DNA of 64,000 bases. Origin: an uncultured Selenomonas sp. (lineage in GTDB: Bacteria > Bacillota > Negativicutes > Selenomonadales > Selenomonadaceae). The translations under genes were made by a program, and so were the position numbers. Below the pieces are notes generated by a model. It was not told the DNA's origin, ran no database searches, and worked only from the letters and a program-made list of their open reading frames with translations. Location of the stretch: NCBI GenBank assembly GCA_905372355.1, contig CAJPOT010000002.1, positions 124,001-188,000 of the forward strand, read 5' to 3'. Of the stretch, positions 35,047 through 44,614 are shown in pieces. Each line of letters opens with the position of its first letter. Positions within the stretch are counted from its first letter, which is position 1.

Positions 35047-35687
35047 CATTCTGCGGCTTGAACTGCCTCTAGCTCCAGCTCCTGCTCCTGCATCTGCAGC
35101 GCCAGCTTCCTCGCCTTTGCCTGCTTCTTCCTTTCCTTGCGGATCGCTTTGCTGTAGCGCTCCTCTTCACTGAAGATGCAGCCGCAGTACGGCTGACGGT
35201 AGAGTTCCAACTCGTGACTGATGTCGATGCCTTCCTGCCAGCCCGGGCGGAAGTCCTCGTAATAAAATTCAATGTCGTATTTGTGAGCGAAGAACTCCGC
35301 TGTCTCGCGCATGAGATCATGCTGCTGATGAATGCTGTAGAAAAGCGTGCTCGTAAATGCCTCAAAGCCATTCTCGCTCGCATAGCGCGCCGCCTCTCCC
35401 AAACGCCATGTATAACACATGCGGCAGCGGCCGTTGGGCAGACGCTCGGCTAAGAGCGCACGCTGCAAGAAGTCGCGCAGCATGTAATTTTCGTCCGTCC
35501 GTATTTCCAGCTCCACCTTGGCGGCAAATTCCTTTGCTGTCTTCAGACGCATATCCCACTCCTTGTACGGGTGGATATTGGGATTGAAGAAGTATCCGAC
35601 AGGCTCAATGCCGTCCTGTCGAAGTTTCTTGACAGGATAGCACGAGCATGGCCCGCAGCACATATGGAGCAAAAGTTTTAAGCTCAT
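35046..35687 (-). CDS. queH: Epoxyqueuosine reductase QueH
   Basis: Reduces epoxyqueuosine to queuosine in tRNA with an iron-sulfur cluster and a metal site. 213 residues. The family signature is [22 protein letters not shown] (Cys10, Cys11, Cys14, Cys16 region), [33 protein letters not shown] and the Cys pair in [16 protein letters not shown]. The C-terminus is Lys/Gln-rich. The start overlaps the ruvB stop (ATGA). With queA and tgt in the window, the late queuosine pathway uses QueH and not QueG here. Confidence 0.94.
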   Translation of the reverse strand: MSLKLLLHMCCGPCSCYPVKKLRQDGIEPVGYFFNPNIHPYKEWDMRLKTAKEFAAKVELEIRTDENYMLRDFLQRALLAERLPNGRCRMCYTWRLGEAARYASENGFEAFTSTLFYSIHQQHDLMRETAEFFAHKYDIEFYYEDFRPGWQEGIDISHELELYRQPYCGCIFSEEERYSKAIRKERKKQAKARKLALQMQEQELELEAVQAAE

Positions 35688-36697
35688 TTTCCTTCCCCCA
35701 CATAGGGCACGCCGAGATGCTCATAGGCGGCGCGCGTTACGATGCGGCCGCGCGGCGTGCGGTTGATGAAACCGAGCTGCAGGAGATAAGGTTCGTAGAC
35801 GTCCTCGATCGTGTCGCTCTCCTCGCTGATGGCAGCTGCCAGGGTTTCGAGTCCCACTGGTCCGCCCGCGAACTTTTGAATCATCGTCAAGAGCATGCGG
35901 CGATCCGTATGGTCGAGACCGATACGGTCGACTTCCAGTCGATCGAGAGCCGCGTCGGCGATTGCAGCGGTGATCGCCGACGCTCCTTCGATCTGTGCGA
36001 AATCGCGCACGCGCTTCAGCAAGCGGTTCGCGACGCGCGGCGTGCCGCGCGAACGGCGTGCGATCTTCTCCGCTCCGCTCCTTTCGATAGAAATCTGCAG
36101 GATCTCAGCCGCACGCTCGATGATATGCATGAGTTCGGACGGCTCGTAATACTCCAGACGCGAGATCACGCCGAAACGATCGCGCAGAGGAGCTGCAAGC
36201 GCCCCTGCCTTCGTCGTCGCGCCGACCAGTGTGAATGGCGCGATGTCAAGGCGGATGGAGCGTGCACTCGGCCCCTTGCCGATGATGATATCGAGCGCAA
36301 AGTCCTCCATCGCCGAGTACAGCACCTCCTCGACACTTCTGGAAAGCCTGTGTATCTCATCAATGAAGAGCACATCGCGCTCGCCGAGATTCGTCAGGAG
36401 CGCCGCGAGATCGCCTGAGCGCTCGATGGCAGGCCCCGATGTGATGCGAAAGTTCACGCCCAGCTCGTTGGCGATGATGCCCGCAAGCGTCGTCTTGCCG
36501 AGGCCAGGCGGTCCATAGAGCAGCACATGGTCGAGCGCCTCACCGCGATTTAATGCCGCCTGCACGAAGACCTTGAGATTTTCCTTTGCCTTCTTCTGCC
36601 CAATGTACTCAGCGAGCTTTCGCGGACGCAGGCTGTACTGCCACGTGTCCTCTGTCCGTTCGTCCTGCGCAATGATGCGCCCTTCCATTTCCTCCAT
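35684..36697 (-). CDS. ruvB: Holliday junction branch migration ATPase RuvB
   Basis: Hexameric motor of branch migration. 337 residues: [19 protein letters not shown], Walker [12 protein letters not shown], Walker [12 protein letters not shown], the sensor segment [11 protein letters not shown] and arginine finger region [10 protein letters not shown], then the winged-helix C-terminus with [10 protein letters not shown]. Start ATG with AAGGAGG. It is 15 bases after ruvA. Confidence 0.97.
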   Translation of the reverse strand: MEEMEGRIIAQDERTEDTWQYSLRPRKLAEYIGQKKAKENLKVFVQAALNRGEALDHVLLYGPPGLGKTTLAGIIANELGVNFRITSGPAIERSGDLAALLTNLGERDVLFIDEIHRLSRSVEEVLYSAMEDFALDIIIGKGPSARSIRLDIAPFTLVGATTKAGALAAPLRDRFGVISRLEYYEPSELMHIIERAAEILQISIERSGAEKIARRSRGTPRVANRLLKRVRDFAQIEGASAITAAIADAALDRLEVDRIGLDHTDRRMLLTMIQKFAGGPVGLETLAAAISEESDTIEDVYEPYLLQLGFINRTPRGRIVTRAAYEHLGVPYVGEGK

Positions 36698-36712
36698 GCC
36701 GCCCCTCCTTTC

Positions 36713-37318
36713 TCAGCGATGTTGGGCAAACTCCTTCAGCGCGAAACGAATCAGCGCCTCAGCGTCCTTGCAGTCTTTGGCACGCCGCAGGATCGGTGTG
36801 AACTCCGCCTGCGTGTAGCCGAGCGAGAGGAGCGCGGCGCCCGCCTCGGCAAGCATCGTATCTTCGACAGGCTCTTCGAGCAAGCCTTCCTCGACAATCG
36901 CTTCGTGCTCCGTCATAAATCCCTTCATCTTGTCCTTGAGTTCCAAGATGATGCGTTCCGCCGACTTCTTGCCGATGCCCGGCGCCTTCGTCAAAATGTC
37001 CGCCTTCTTGTTCCTTACGGCAAGGCAAAGGTTCTCGGGCGTGATGTTCGATAAGATGCCAAGCGCCGCCTTGGGACCGATTCCCGTGACAGAGATGAGC
37101 ATTTGAAAAAGCTCGTACTCCTCCTCGGAAAAGAAGCCGTAGAGCGTCATGGCGTCCTCACGCACGGCGAGATGCGTGAAGAGCGTCACTTCTTCGCCCA
37201 TGTGCAGGCGACCATGCGTCGCGCCCGAAATGAAGACGCGGTAGCCGACGCCTGCAACATCAAGAAAGCAAAAATCAAGGGAAAGGCGCGCGACCTTTCC
37301 CCGCAGGAAACCGATCAT
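36713..37318 (-). CDS. ruvA: Holliday junction DNA-binding subunit RuvA
   Basis: Binds four-way junctions and loads RuvB. 201 residues. N-terminal OB-fold (MIGFLRGKVARLSLDFCFLDVAGVGYRV), the two helix-hairpin-helix motifs (VTGIGPKAALGIL and APGIGKKSAERIILELKDKM) and the C-terminal RuvB-contact domain after an acidic linker. Start ATG with TAGGAG, 55 bases after ruvC. Confidence 0.97.
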   Translation of the reverse strand: MIGFLRGKVARLSLDFCFLDVAGVGYRVFISGATHGRLHMGEEVTLFTHLAVREDAMTLYGFFSEEEYELFQMLISVTGIGPKAALGILSNITPENLCLAVRNKKADILTKAPGIGKKSAERIILELKDKMKGFMTEHEAIVEEGLLEEPVEDTMLAEAGAALLSLGYTQAEFTPILRRAKDCKDAEALIRFALKEFAQHR

Positions 37319-37373
37319 GAAAATCTCCTAAAAATTATTAAACCGCAACAATCGCTAAGTTCATCCATGCTCC

Positions 37374-37868
37374 CTACAGGCGATTGCGCCAAGCGGCGCT
37401 CGCCATGCAGTGCGTCGTGCAGATGGCTACGGCAAGCGCATCCGCCACATCATCGGGTTTCGGCGGTTTCGCGAGGTGCAGAAGCTTTGAGACCATGTAG
37501 ATGACCTGTTCCTTCCGCGCCTTGCCGTAGCCCGTCACCGCCTGCTTGACCTGCAGCGGCGTATGCTCCGCGATCTCCAAGCCGTTCTTGGCCGCAGCCA
37601 GAAGCACGACGCCGCGCGCCTGTCCGACGGGGATCGCCGTCGTGACATTGCGGTTGAAGAACAGCTGCTCGATGCCCATGACGTCGGGCTTGTACTCCTT
37701 GATCAAGGCGTCAAGTCCATCGTAGAGCTTCATGAGCCTATCTTCCATGCGAGCCTTCGGACTCGTCGTCAGAGCGCCGTATGCGTGCGGCACGAGGCGG
37801 CTTCCCTCCGAGGACACGAAGCCAAAGCCGCAGATCGCCGTGCCCGGATCAATGCCCAGCGCAAGCAT
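37374..37868 (-). CDS. ruvC: Holliday junction resolvase RuvC
   Basis: Cuts Holliday junctions. 164 residues with the four acidic metal ligands: Asp in LGIDPGTAICGFG, Glu in VMGIEQLFFNRN, and two Asp in KPDDVADALAVAICT. GQARGVVLLAA and TPLQVKQAVTGYGKARKEQV are family motifs. ATG start. With ruvA and ruvB it forms the standard yebC, ruvCAB order. Confidence 0.96.
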   Translation of the reverse strand: MLALGIDPGTAICGFGFVSSEGSRLVPHAYGALTTSPKARMEDRLMKLYDGLDALIKEYKPDVMGIEQLFFNRNVTTAIPVGQARGVVLLAAAKNGLEIAEHTPLQVKQAVTGYGKARKEQVIYMVSKLLHLAKPPKPDDVADALAVAICTTHCMASAAWRNRL

Positions 37869-37912
37869 GTCTTCTCCTTGATGAAAACTGCACGACCGCG
37901 CCTTCTGCGGAC

Positions 37913-38644
37913 TTACTCTTCATCAAACTCATAGTTGCTGTAGACATTCTGCACGTCATCGTTTTCCTCAAGGGCATCGATGAGATTCTGCATCTTTTCC
38001 GCATCCTTGCCCTCAAGCTTGACGGTCGTATCGGGAACCATCGTGATCTCCGCCGATGCCGTCTCGATTCCCTTCTCGCCGAGCGCCGCCTCGATTGCAT
38101 TGTAATCCGCGGGATCAGCCGTGATTTCAAAGACATCGTCCTCCGCCTTGAGATCCTCCGCGCCCGCGTCGAGCACGATGCCCATAAGCTCGTCCTCGTC
38201 CTCGAAGGTCTCCTTCTCCACGATGAACACGGCCTTCTGCTTGAACATCCAGCCGACGCAGCCCGTTTCGCCGAGATTGCCGCCATACTTCGAGAAGATG
38301 TGGCGCACATCAGCGGCGCTGCGGTTGCGATTGTCCGTCAGGATATCGAGCATGATGGCGGAACCCGCCGGCCCGTAGCCTTCGTAGGTCAGTTCCTCAT
38401 AGTTGCTTCCCTCGGCAGCGCCAAGCCCCTTCTGTATGGCGCGCTGGATGTTGTCCTTGGGAATGTTGTTCGCCTTCGCCTTGGAAAGCGCGAGCTTCAG
38501 CCGCATATTTCCCGTCGGATCGCCGCCGCCCATGCGCACGGCGATGGTGATCTCCCTGCCGATCTTCGTCGTAATCTTGCCGCGAATCGCATCATTCGCG
38601 CCCTTTTTCCTCTTGATGTTCGCCCATTTGGAATGTCCTGACAT
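37913..38644 (-). CDS. yebC: YebC/PmpR family protein
   Basis: Two functions are reported for the family: transcriptional regulation, and for some members a translation factor that relieves stalling at proline runs (recalled). 243 residues with the signature MSGHSKWANIKRKKGANDAIRGK, GGDPTGNMRLKLAL, AKANNIPKDNIQRAIQKG and YEGYGPAGSAIMLDILTDNRNR. The ATG at 38644 follows AAGG; a TTG four codons upstream is possible. It is 44 bases upstream of ruvC. An EF-P gene is also in the window. Confidence 0.94.
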   Translation of the reverse strand: MSGHSKWANIKRKKGANDAIRGKITTKIGREITIAVRMGGGDPTGNMRLKLALSKAKANNIPKDNIQRAIQKGLGAAEGSNYEELTYEGYGPAGSAIMLDILTDNRNRSAADVRHIFSKYGGNLGETGCVGWMFKQKAVFIVEKETFEDEDELMGIVLDAGAEDLKAEDDVFEITADPADYNAIEAALGEKGIETASAEITMVPDTTVKLEGKDAEKMQNLIDALEENDDVQNVYSNYEFDEE

Positions 38645-38687
38645 AAAACCTTGCAACTCCTTATTTTGAATAGCGTAGCCCTTTTCT

Positions 38688-39908
38688 TCAAGCCTTTACA
38701 AGCCGATAATGCTTCTTCTTGCCCTTCTTGACGAGCGCCGTGCCATCGGAGAAATCTTCCTCCTGCAGACGATAGTCGGCATCCGTGACCCGCGCATCGT
38801 TGAGCGTGACGCCGCCTTGCGAGATGAGACGCCTGCCCTCGCTCTTCGAGGAGAAAACGCCGTTCTTTGCGAGGATGTCAAGAAGCTTCGCTCCCATCTC
38901 CTCGGCGGTCAGTGCGAACGTCGGCAGCTCTGCGGATGCCGCGCCGCCGCCGAACATAGCCTCGGCACCCGCCTTCGCCTTCTTCGCTTCCGCCTCTCCA
39001 TGCACAAGCTTCGTGACCTCATAGGCGAGCACCGTCTTGGCCTCGTTGATCGCCGCATCCCTGAGCGCGCCCAAGCGGCGCACCTCTTCCATCGGCAGGA
39101 AGGTCAAGAGCGCGAGGCATTTTTCAACGTCGGCGTCATCAATGTTGCGCCAGTATTGGTAGAAATCGTACGGCGATGTCTTCTCGGCGTCGAGCCAGAG
39201 GGCGCCGCCCGCCGTCTTGCCCATCTTCTGACCGTCGCTCTTCGTGAGAAGCGTGAAGGTCAGTCCGTAGGCGGGTTTCGCTTCCTTCCTGCGAATCAGC
39301 TCGACGCCCGCGATGATGTTCGACCACTGATCGTCGCCGCCCATCTGCAGTTTGCAGCCGCAGCGGTGACTGAGTTCCAGAAAGTCGTAGGCCTGCATGA
39401 CCATGTAGTTGAATTCGAGGAAGGTCAGTCCCTTCTCCCAACGCGTTTTGTAGGCTTCAGCAGACAACATGCGGTTCACGGTGAAATGTGCCCCAATCTC
39501 GCGCAGAAGTTCGATGTAGTTGAGCTTCCTCAGCCAATCGCCGTTGTTGACCATCAGCGCCTTGCCCTCAGAAAAGTCGATGAAACGCGCGATCTGCTTC
39601 TTGAAGCAGTCGCAGTTATGCTCGATATCCTCATCCGTCAACATCCTGCGCATGTCCGTGCGCCCCGAAGGATCGCCGACCGTTCCCGTGCCGCCGCCCA
39701 CGAGGCACACGGGACGATGCCCGGCACGCTGCATGTGCGACATCGCCATGAGTCCGAGGAAATGTCCAACATGAAGACTGTCCGCCGTCGGGTCGAACCC
39801 TGTGTAGAAGGTCACGCTCTCTTTGCCGAGCAGTTCGCGCACGCCTTCTTCATCTGTGCATTGAGCGATGAAACCGCGCTCTTTCAAAACATCAAAAACA
39901 TTTGCCAA
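38688..39908 (-). CDS. tyrS: Tyrosyl-tRNA synthetase
   Basis: Charges tRNA-Tyr. About 406 residues. Class I motifs: [20 protein letters not shown] (HIGH region) and [17 protein letters not shown] (KMSKS region as KMGKT). The tyrosine site is in [32 protein letters not shown], and the C-terminal S4 domain has [25 protein letters not shown]. The start chosen is the TTG at 39908 (AAGGGAAG upstream), giving [11 protein letters not shown] at the N-terminus as in homologues. An ATG at 39932 has its GAAGG directly adjacent, too close. Only about 40 bases separate it from the PBP gene, so there is no T-box leader. Confidence 0.93.
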   Translation of the reverse strand: MANVFDVLKERGFIAQCTDEEGVRELLGKESVTFYTGFDPTADSLHVGHFLGLMAMSHMQRAGHRPVCLVGGGTGTVGDPSGRTDMRRMLTDEDIEHNCDCFKKQIARFIDFSEGKALMVNNGDWLRKLNYIELLREIGAHFTVNRMLSAEAYKTRWEKGLTFLEFNYMVMQAYDFLELSHRCGCKLQMGGDDQWSNIIAGVELIRRKEAKPAYGLTFTLLTKSDGQKMGKTAGGALWLDAEKTSPYDFYQYWRNIDDADVEKCLALLTFLPMEEVRRLGALRDAAINEAKTVLAYEVTKLVHGEAEAKKAKAGAEAMFGGGAASAELPTFALTAEEMGAKLLDILAKNGVFSSKSEGRRLISQGGVTLNDARVTDADYRLQEEDFSDGTALVKKGKKKHYRLVKA

Positions 39909-39946
39909 CGAACTCTTCCCTTCTTTTCTCATCCTTCAAAAGCACA

Positions 39947-42127
39947 TCAATCCCTGCCCTTGGAAACGCCTGCGCCCGGCTCAGGACCGCCACCTGGTTC
40001 AGGGAGCGACGGCTGCTGCGAGGGCGTGGAGTCCGCCTGCGGTGCGCCGTCTCCCATAGTTCTGCCGCCTGCTTCAGGCCTTGGCACATTCCTGGCATCC
40101 TTGCCGTTTTTCGCATCCTTGGCATTCTTTTCCTTCTTATCTGTATGCTTCTCGTCCTTCGCAGATTTTTCGTCCTTAATCTCGCTGACACTTCCTGCGG
40201 TATATGCCACTCCGTCAAAGTTCTTTGCAGGTGTGCCCGCGACAACCTTTTGCATAAACGCCTTCCACATTTCTGCTGGTGCCATGCCGCCTGACATCAC
40301 GCCCATCGACGTGTTGTCGTCGTTGCCGATCCACACGCCAGCCACGAGATCGGGCGTGTAGCCGACGAACCACGCATCGTGATAGTTGTCCGTCGTACCT
40401 GTCTTGCCCGCGGCAGGACGTCCGATGTTCGCACGCGTTCCCGTACCGTGCTGCACGACGTCCTGTAACATGCTCGTCAGAGCCGCCGCACTGCTCTCCT
40501 TGATGACGCTCTTTTGCTTAAGCTCCGCCTGTTCAAGAACCTTGCCGTTGCGATCGAGAATCTTAATGATGGCGACAGGCTCGACGTGTATGCCCTTGTT
40601 CGCAAACGTCCCGTAAGCGCTCGTCAGTTCCAGAGGCGTCACGCCCTTCGTGAGTCCGCCGAGCGCCGTGGAGAAGTTCTTGTCGTTGCGCTCGCCGTCG
40701 AGCACGAAGGTCGTTATGCCCATCTCCTGCGCATAGTAAATCGGCTTGTCGATACCGAGCTTCTGCGCGATTTTTACCGTCGGCACGTTGAGCGAGTAGC
40801 GTGCCACAGTGCGCAACGTCACGGGGCCACTGAAATTGCCGCTGTAATTCTTCGGCGACCAGCCGCCGATCTTGACCGGACTGTCGTCGATGATGGTGTC
40901 GGGCGAATAATTCGCCTCAAGCGCCGCTGCAAAGACGAATGGCTTGAACGACGAGCCTGGCTGACGCTCCGCCATCGTCGCGCGATTGAACTGATCCGTG
41001 CCTCGGCCGCCGACCATCGCCTTGATGTAGCCCGTGTGCGGATCGATGGCGACGAGCGCCATCTGCGGCTGCTGCACGCCATTGCCGTCCGTGCGCTGCA
41101 CGGCCACGGTATGCGCGGCCTCTTCCGCTGCCTTCTGCATCGTCATGTCGATCGTCGTGTAGATCTTCAAGCCTTCCTTATAGATGGCGTCGGCGCCGTA
41201 TCGGTCGATGACCTTCTGCGTGATATAGTCGATGAAGTACGCGCCCGTCGTATCCTTCGCCTGTGTCTTATTGGCAAGCGTCGGCTTCTCTTCCGTCGTC
41301 TTGCGCGCCGTCGCATGATTGATGTAGCCGTACTTCTCCATCTGATCAAGCACGACTTCCTTGCGTTCCTGCGCGGCGTTGAAGTTGTTGAACGGCGAAT
41401 AGTAGTTGGGGCTCTTCGGTATGCCCGCAAGCATCGCGCATTCGTTGAGGTCAAGATCCTCGACGTTCTTGCCGAAGTACGTCTTCGCCGCCGCCTGCAC
41501 GCCATAAGCGCCCTGTCCGAAGTAGATCTGGTTCAGATAAAGCTCCAAGATCTCCTGCTTCGTATACTGGCGTTCGATCTGCAGGGCGAGGAACACTTCC
41601 TGCACCTTGCGCTTGAGCGTCCGATCCTGCGTCAGGTAAGCATTTTTGGCGAGCTGCTGCGTGATCGTAGAGCCGCCTTCGGAAATCGTCCTGCCCGTGA
41701 TGTTGGCATAGACGGCGCGCAGAATGCCGCGCGGGTCGACGCCCATGTGCTCATAGAAGCGGTTGTCCTCGACCGCGACGAAAGCGTTCTGCAGATTTTT
41801 CGGAATCTGCGCGAGCTTTACCGGCTCACGGTTTTCCGTCGCATGAACATTGGCGATTTCGTTGCCGTTGATATCATAGATATGAGACGACGCCGGCGGA
41901 CGGATGTCCTCAACGAGATTTTCTTTCGTATTCATGCTCGCCGTCAAAAAGCCGCAGCCGATGCCGACGAGCATGACAAAAAAGATGATGAAGAAACCCA
42001 CGAGAGCGCGTACAATATTGCCGCCGCGGCTTTTCTTCTTCGGCGGCGGCTTCGGATTCGACTTCGGTGCCAGGCGTCTCTGCAGCTGCTGCCGCGAGGC
42101 GCGCGTCGCATCGGTACGTTTTTCCAT
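39947..42127 (-). CDS. Class A penicillin-binding protein (PBP1A-type)
   Basis: Polymerises and cross-links peptidoglycan at the membrane. 726 residues: basic cytoplasmic head (KPPPKKKSRGG), one membrane anchor (about 36-60), GT51 glycosyltransferase with AVEDNRFYEHMGVD, GGSTITQQLAKNAYL and RKVQEVFLALQIE. The transpeptidase follows with SxxK in GSSFKPFVFA, SxN in YSLNVPT and KTG in AAGKTGTTD. The final 75 residues are a low-complexity tail rich in Lys, Asp and Ala and then Pro and Gly, not part of the fold. ATG at 42127 with AGGAGGAG; own promoter upstream. Confidence 0.93.
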   Translation of the reverse strand: MEKRTDATRASRQQLQRRLAPKSNPKPPPKKKSRGGNIVRALVGFFIIFFVMLVGIGCGFLTASMNTKENLVEDIRPPASSHIYDINGNEIANVHATENREPVKLAQIPKNLQNAFVAVEDNRFYEHMGVDPRGILRAVYANITGRTISEGGSTITQQLAKNAYLTQDRTLKRKVQEVFLALQIERQYTKQEILELYLNQIYFGQGAYGVQAAAKTYFGKNVEDLDLNECAMLAGIPKSPNYYSPFNNFNAAQERKEVVLDQMEKYGYINHATARKTTEEKPTLANKTQAKDTTGAYFIDYITQKVIDRYGADAIYKEGLKIYTTIDMTMQKAAEEAAHTVAVQRTDGNGVQQPQMALVAIDPHTGYIKAMVGGRGTDQFNRATMAERQPGSSFKPFVFAAALEANYSPDTIIDDSPVKIGGWSPKNYSGNFSGPVTLRTVARYSLNVPTVKIAQKLGIDKPIYYAQEMGITTFVLDGERNDKNFSTALGGLTKGVTPLELTSAYGTFANKGIHVEPVAIIKILDRNGKVLEQAELKQKSVIKESSAAALTSMLQDVVQHGTGTRANIGRPAAGKTGTTDNYHDAWFVGYTPDLVAGVWIGNDDNTSMGVMSGGMAPAEMWKAFMQKVVAGTPAKNFDGVAYTAGSVSEIKDEKSAKDEKHTDKKEKNAKDAKNGKDARNVPRPEAGGRTMGDGAPQADSTPSQQPSLPEPGGGPEPGAGVSKGRD

Positions 42128-42166
42128 GAAGAAGCTCCTCCTGCTCTGTTCAACGATATGCTTTTC

Positions 42167-42195
42167 ATTATACTGCAACGAAAGTGGCAGAGCAA
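42167..42195 (-). promoter_or_regulatory. Promoter of the class A PBP gene
   Basis: TTGCTC-17-TATAAT on the minus strand, 40 bases before the ATG, in the 90-base gap after mutS2. It would also serve tyrS downstream. Confidence 0.7.
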
Positions 42196-42217
42196 GACAT
42201 TATTGCCCGCTCTTCCA

Positions 42218-44593
42218 TCACTGCAAATCAACGAGCGTCGCGCCCGTGCCGCCCTCGCTGATGTCGGCGAAGTTGAAGCGGGAGACGCTCTTGTGATGCT
42301 TGAGATAATCGTGAATGCCCTTTCTGAGCGCTCCCGTCCCCTTGCCGTGGATGATGAGCACCTGGCCGAGTCCGCCGACGACGGCATCGTCGAGGAATTT
42401 GCCGAGCACTTGCTCCGCTTCGTCGACCATGAGTCCGCGCACATCGATCTCGCGATGCAGGTTCGCCGTCTTCTGCAGAAGCGCACCCGCTCCCTTCGTA
42501 CGGCTGCTTCTTTTCACGGCGGGCTGCTCCTTCCTCGCGCGTTCGACAAAGCGGCAGTCTCCCGCCTTGACGTACGTCTTGAGGCTGCCTAGCTGCACTT
42601 CGATATTTGCGCCTTGGATCTTGAGCACCGTCGCCTTTTGGTCGAGCTTTCGCACATAGACGACATCGCCGACAGCGAGCTTCTGCATGTCGATCTTCTC
42701 TTTGTACGCCTTGCCGGGGAGGAGTCCCGTGCGCGAGCGCTCCGCCGCTTCCTGCAGTTTCTCCCGCGCCTCCTGCATGGCACGGCGGCGGCTCTCTATG
42801 CCGAGGTCGTCGAACTGCGCCTTGAGGCTCTTGATGATCTCCTCCGCCTCACGCCGCGTGCGCCGCACGAGATTTGCGCTCTCCTGCCTCGCCTTCTTGA
42901 GCATCTGCTCCTTCTTCTCGCGAATCTCATCCTTCAGCGCCTGCGTCTTTTCCTCAAGCTTCGCCACGCGCTGCTGCCTTTCCAGGATGTCGGCGTTCCT
43001 CTGCTCGTACATGAGCTTCTCGCTTTCGAGCTGGTTCACGACCTTCTCGAACTGGGCATGATCGGCCTTAATGAATTGCTGCGCACGCAAGATTGCCGCC
43101 TCCGAAAGGCCGAGGCGGCGGCTGATGGCAAAGGCGTTGCTCGCACCCGGCATCCCCGTCAGCAGACGGTACGTCGGGCGCAGCGTCTCGACATCGAATT
43201 CCACACAGGCATTCTCGACGCCCTCGCTCGTAAAAGCGAACGTCTTCAGCTCCGAATAATGCGTCGTCACGATCGTCGAGGCGCCGCGTGCGAGGAACTG
43301 CTCAAGGATAGCCATGGCGAGAGCCGCCCCTTCCTCGGGGTCGGTTCCCGCGCCGATCTCATCGAGCAGCAAGAGATCCGTGCCCTCGACGCATTCCAAG
43401 AGTTTGACCAGATGCGACATGTGCGCGGAAAATGTGCTGAGGCTCTGCTCTATGCTCTGCTCGTCGCCGATGACCGTATAGACATTCGTATATACAGAAA
43501 TCTCAGATCCTGCGGCGGCGGGGATATAGCAGCCCGACTGCACCATGAGCGCAAAGAGTCCGATCGTCTTCAGGCTGACCGTCTTGCCGCCCGTATTCGG
43601 TCCCGTGATGAGCAGCATGCGGTACGCTTCTCCAAGCGCGATGTCAATGGGCACGACCTTTGCCGCATCGATCAGCGGATGACGCGCGGCGACGAGATTC
43701 GTCCTTCCCTCGCGATTGATCGCGGGGCGCGTCGCCTGCATATCGGCTGCAAGCTTCGCCCGTGCGAAGATGAAGTCAAGAGAGGCGAGTATGGCACAAT
43801 TCCCTTCGAGAACGCTGCCGTTCTTGCCGACCTCCTGCGAGAGAAGGCGCAGGATGCGCTGCACCTCGGTCTTTTCAGCGAGCGCAAGCTGCTTGAGGTC
43901 GTTGTTGAGGTCGACGAGAGCCATCGGCTCGATGAAGAGCGTCGCGCCGCTCGCCGACTGGTCGTGGACGATGCCTGGAAAGCTCTGGCGATACTCCTGC
44001 TTGATCGGTATGACATTTCGCTCCGCACGCTGTGTGATGATGGCGTCCTGAAAGAATTTCTGATACTCCGTGCGGTGCAGGATGGCTTCCATCTGCTCCT
44101 TCGCCCTGTGTCTGCCCGAGCGCAGTTCACGCCGTATGCGCGAAAGCTCGACACTCGCGTCGTCGAGCAAATTGCCGTGCTCGTCGACGCTGTTTTCCAG
44201 CCTGCGCTCCAACTGCCCGAGAATCTCGATGCCCTTTGCCTGCTCCTTGATGAGCGGCAAATCCATCTCCACTTCTTTGAAGAAGCGCTTGACGGCTCGC
44301 ATCGCGCGCATCGTGCTCAGAAGATCGGTAAAATCGCCGAGGTCGAGCACGGCGCCGCGCTCGGCCTTCGCCAGAGACTCGCGGATGTCGAAGACGCCGC
44401 CCATGGGCGGCGAGGAAAACGCCGAGAGGCGAACCGCCTCCTCCGTCTCGCGCAGAAGCTCCTCCACCTCAGCAAAATCGCCCGACGGAAGGACGGCTCG
44501 CGCCTTTTCCTTGCCGAGGACGGAGCCTGCCTTCGCTTCCAGCATCGCGCGAATCTTGTCGTACTCAAGCGTGTCGAGTGTTTCTTTTTCCAT
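42218..44593 (-). CDS. mutS2: Endonuclease MutS2
   Basis: MutS paralogue with an Smr nuclease domain; reported roles are suppression of recombination and rescue of collided ribosomes (recalled). 791 residues: helical clamp region, ATPase with GPNTGGKTVSLKTIGL (Walker A) and LLLDEIGAGTDPEEGAALA (Walker B). A coiled-coil basic region follows (about 515-635), then a KOW-like segment (VGDVVYVRKLDQKATVLKI) and the C-terminal Smr domain (DVRGLMVDEAEQVL, IIHGKGTGALRKGIHDYLK). ATG with AAAGG. It follows the U32 gene by 21 bases. Confidence 0.95.
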   Translation of the reverse strand: MEKETLDTLEYDKIRAMLEAKAGSVLGKEKARAVLPSGDFAEVEELLRETEEAVRLSAFSSPPMGGVFDIRESLAKAERGAVLDLGDFTDLLSTMRAMRAVKRFFKEVEMDLPLIKEQAKGIEILGQLERRLENSVDEHGNLLDDASVELSRIRRELRSGRHRAKEQMEAILHRTEYQKFFQDAIITQRAERNVIPIKQEYRQSFPGIVHDQSASGATLFIEPMALVDLNNDLKQLALAEKTEVQRILRLLSQEVGKNGSVLEGNCAILASLDFIFARAKLAADMQATRPAINREGRTNLVAARHPLIDAAKVVPIDIALGEAYRMLLITGPNTGGKTVSLKTIGLFALMVQSGCYIPAAAGSEISVYTNVYTVIGDEQSIEQSLSTFSAHMSHLVKLLECVEGTDLLLLDEIGAGTDPEEGAALAMAILEQFLARGASTIVTTHYSELKTFAFTSEGVENACVEFDVETLRPTYRLLTGMPGASNAFAISRRLGLSEAAILRAQQFIKADHAQFEKVVNQLESEKLMYEQRNADILERQQRVAKLEEKTQALKDEIREKKEQMLKKARQESANLVRRTRREAEEIIKSLKAQFDDLGIESRRRAMQEAREKLQEAAERSRTGLLPGKAYKEKIDMQKLAVGDVVYVRKLDQKATVLKIQGANIEVQLGSLKTYVKAGDCRFVERARKEQPAVKRSSRTKGAGALLQKTANLHREIDVRGLMVDEAEQVLGKFLDDAVVGGLGQVLIIHGKGTGALRKGIHDYLKHHKSVSRFNFADISEGGTGATLVDLQ

Positions 44594-44614
44594 ACATAAC
44601 CTTTCTCTTCTCTT

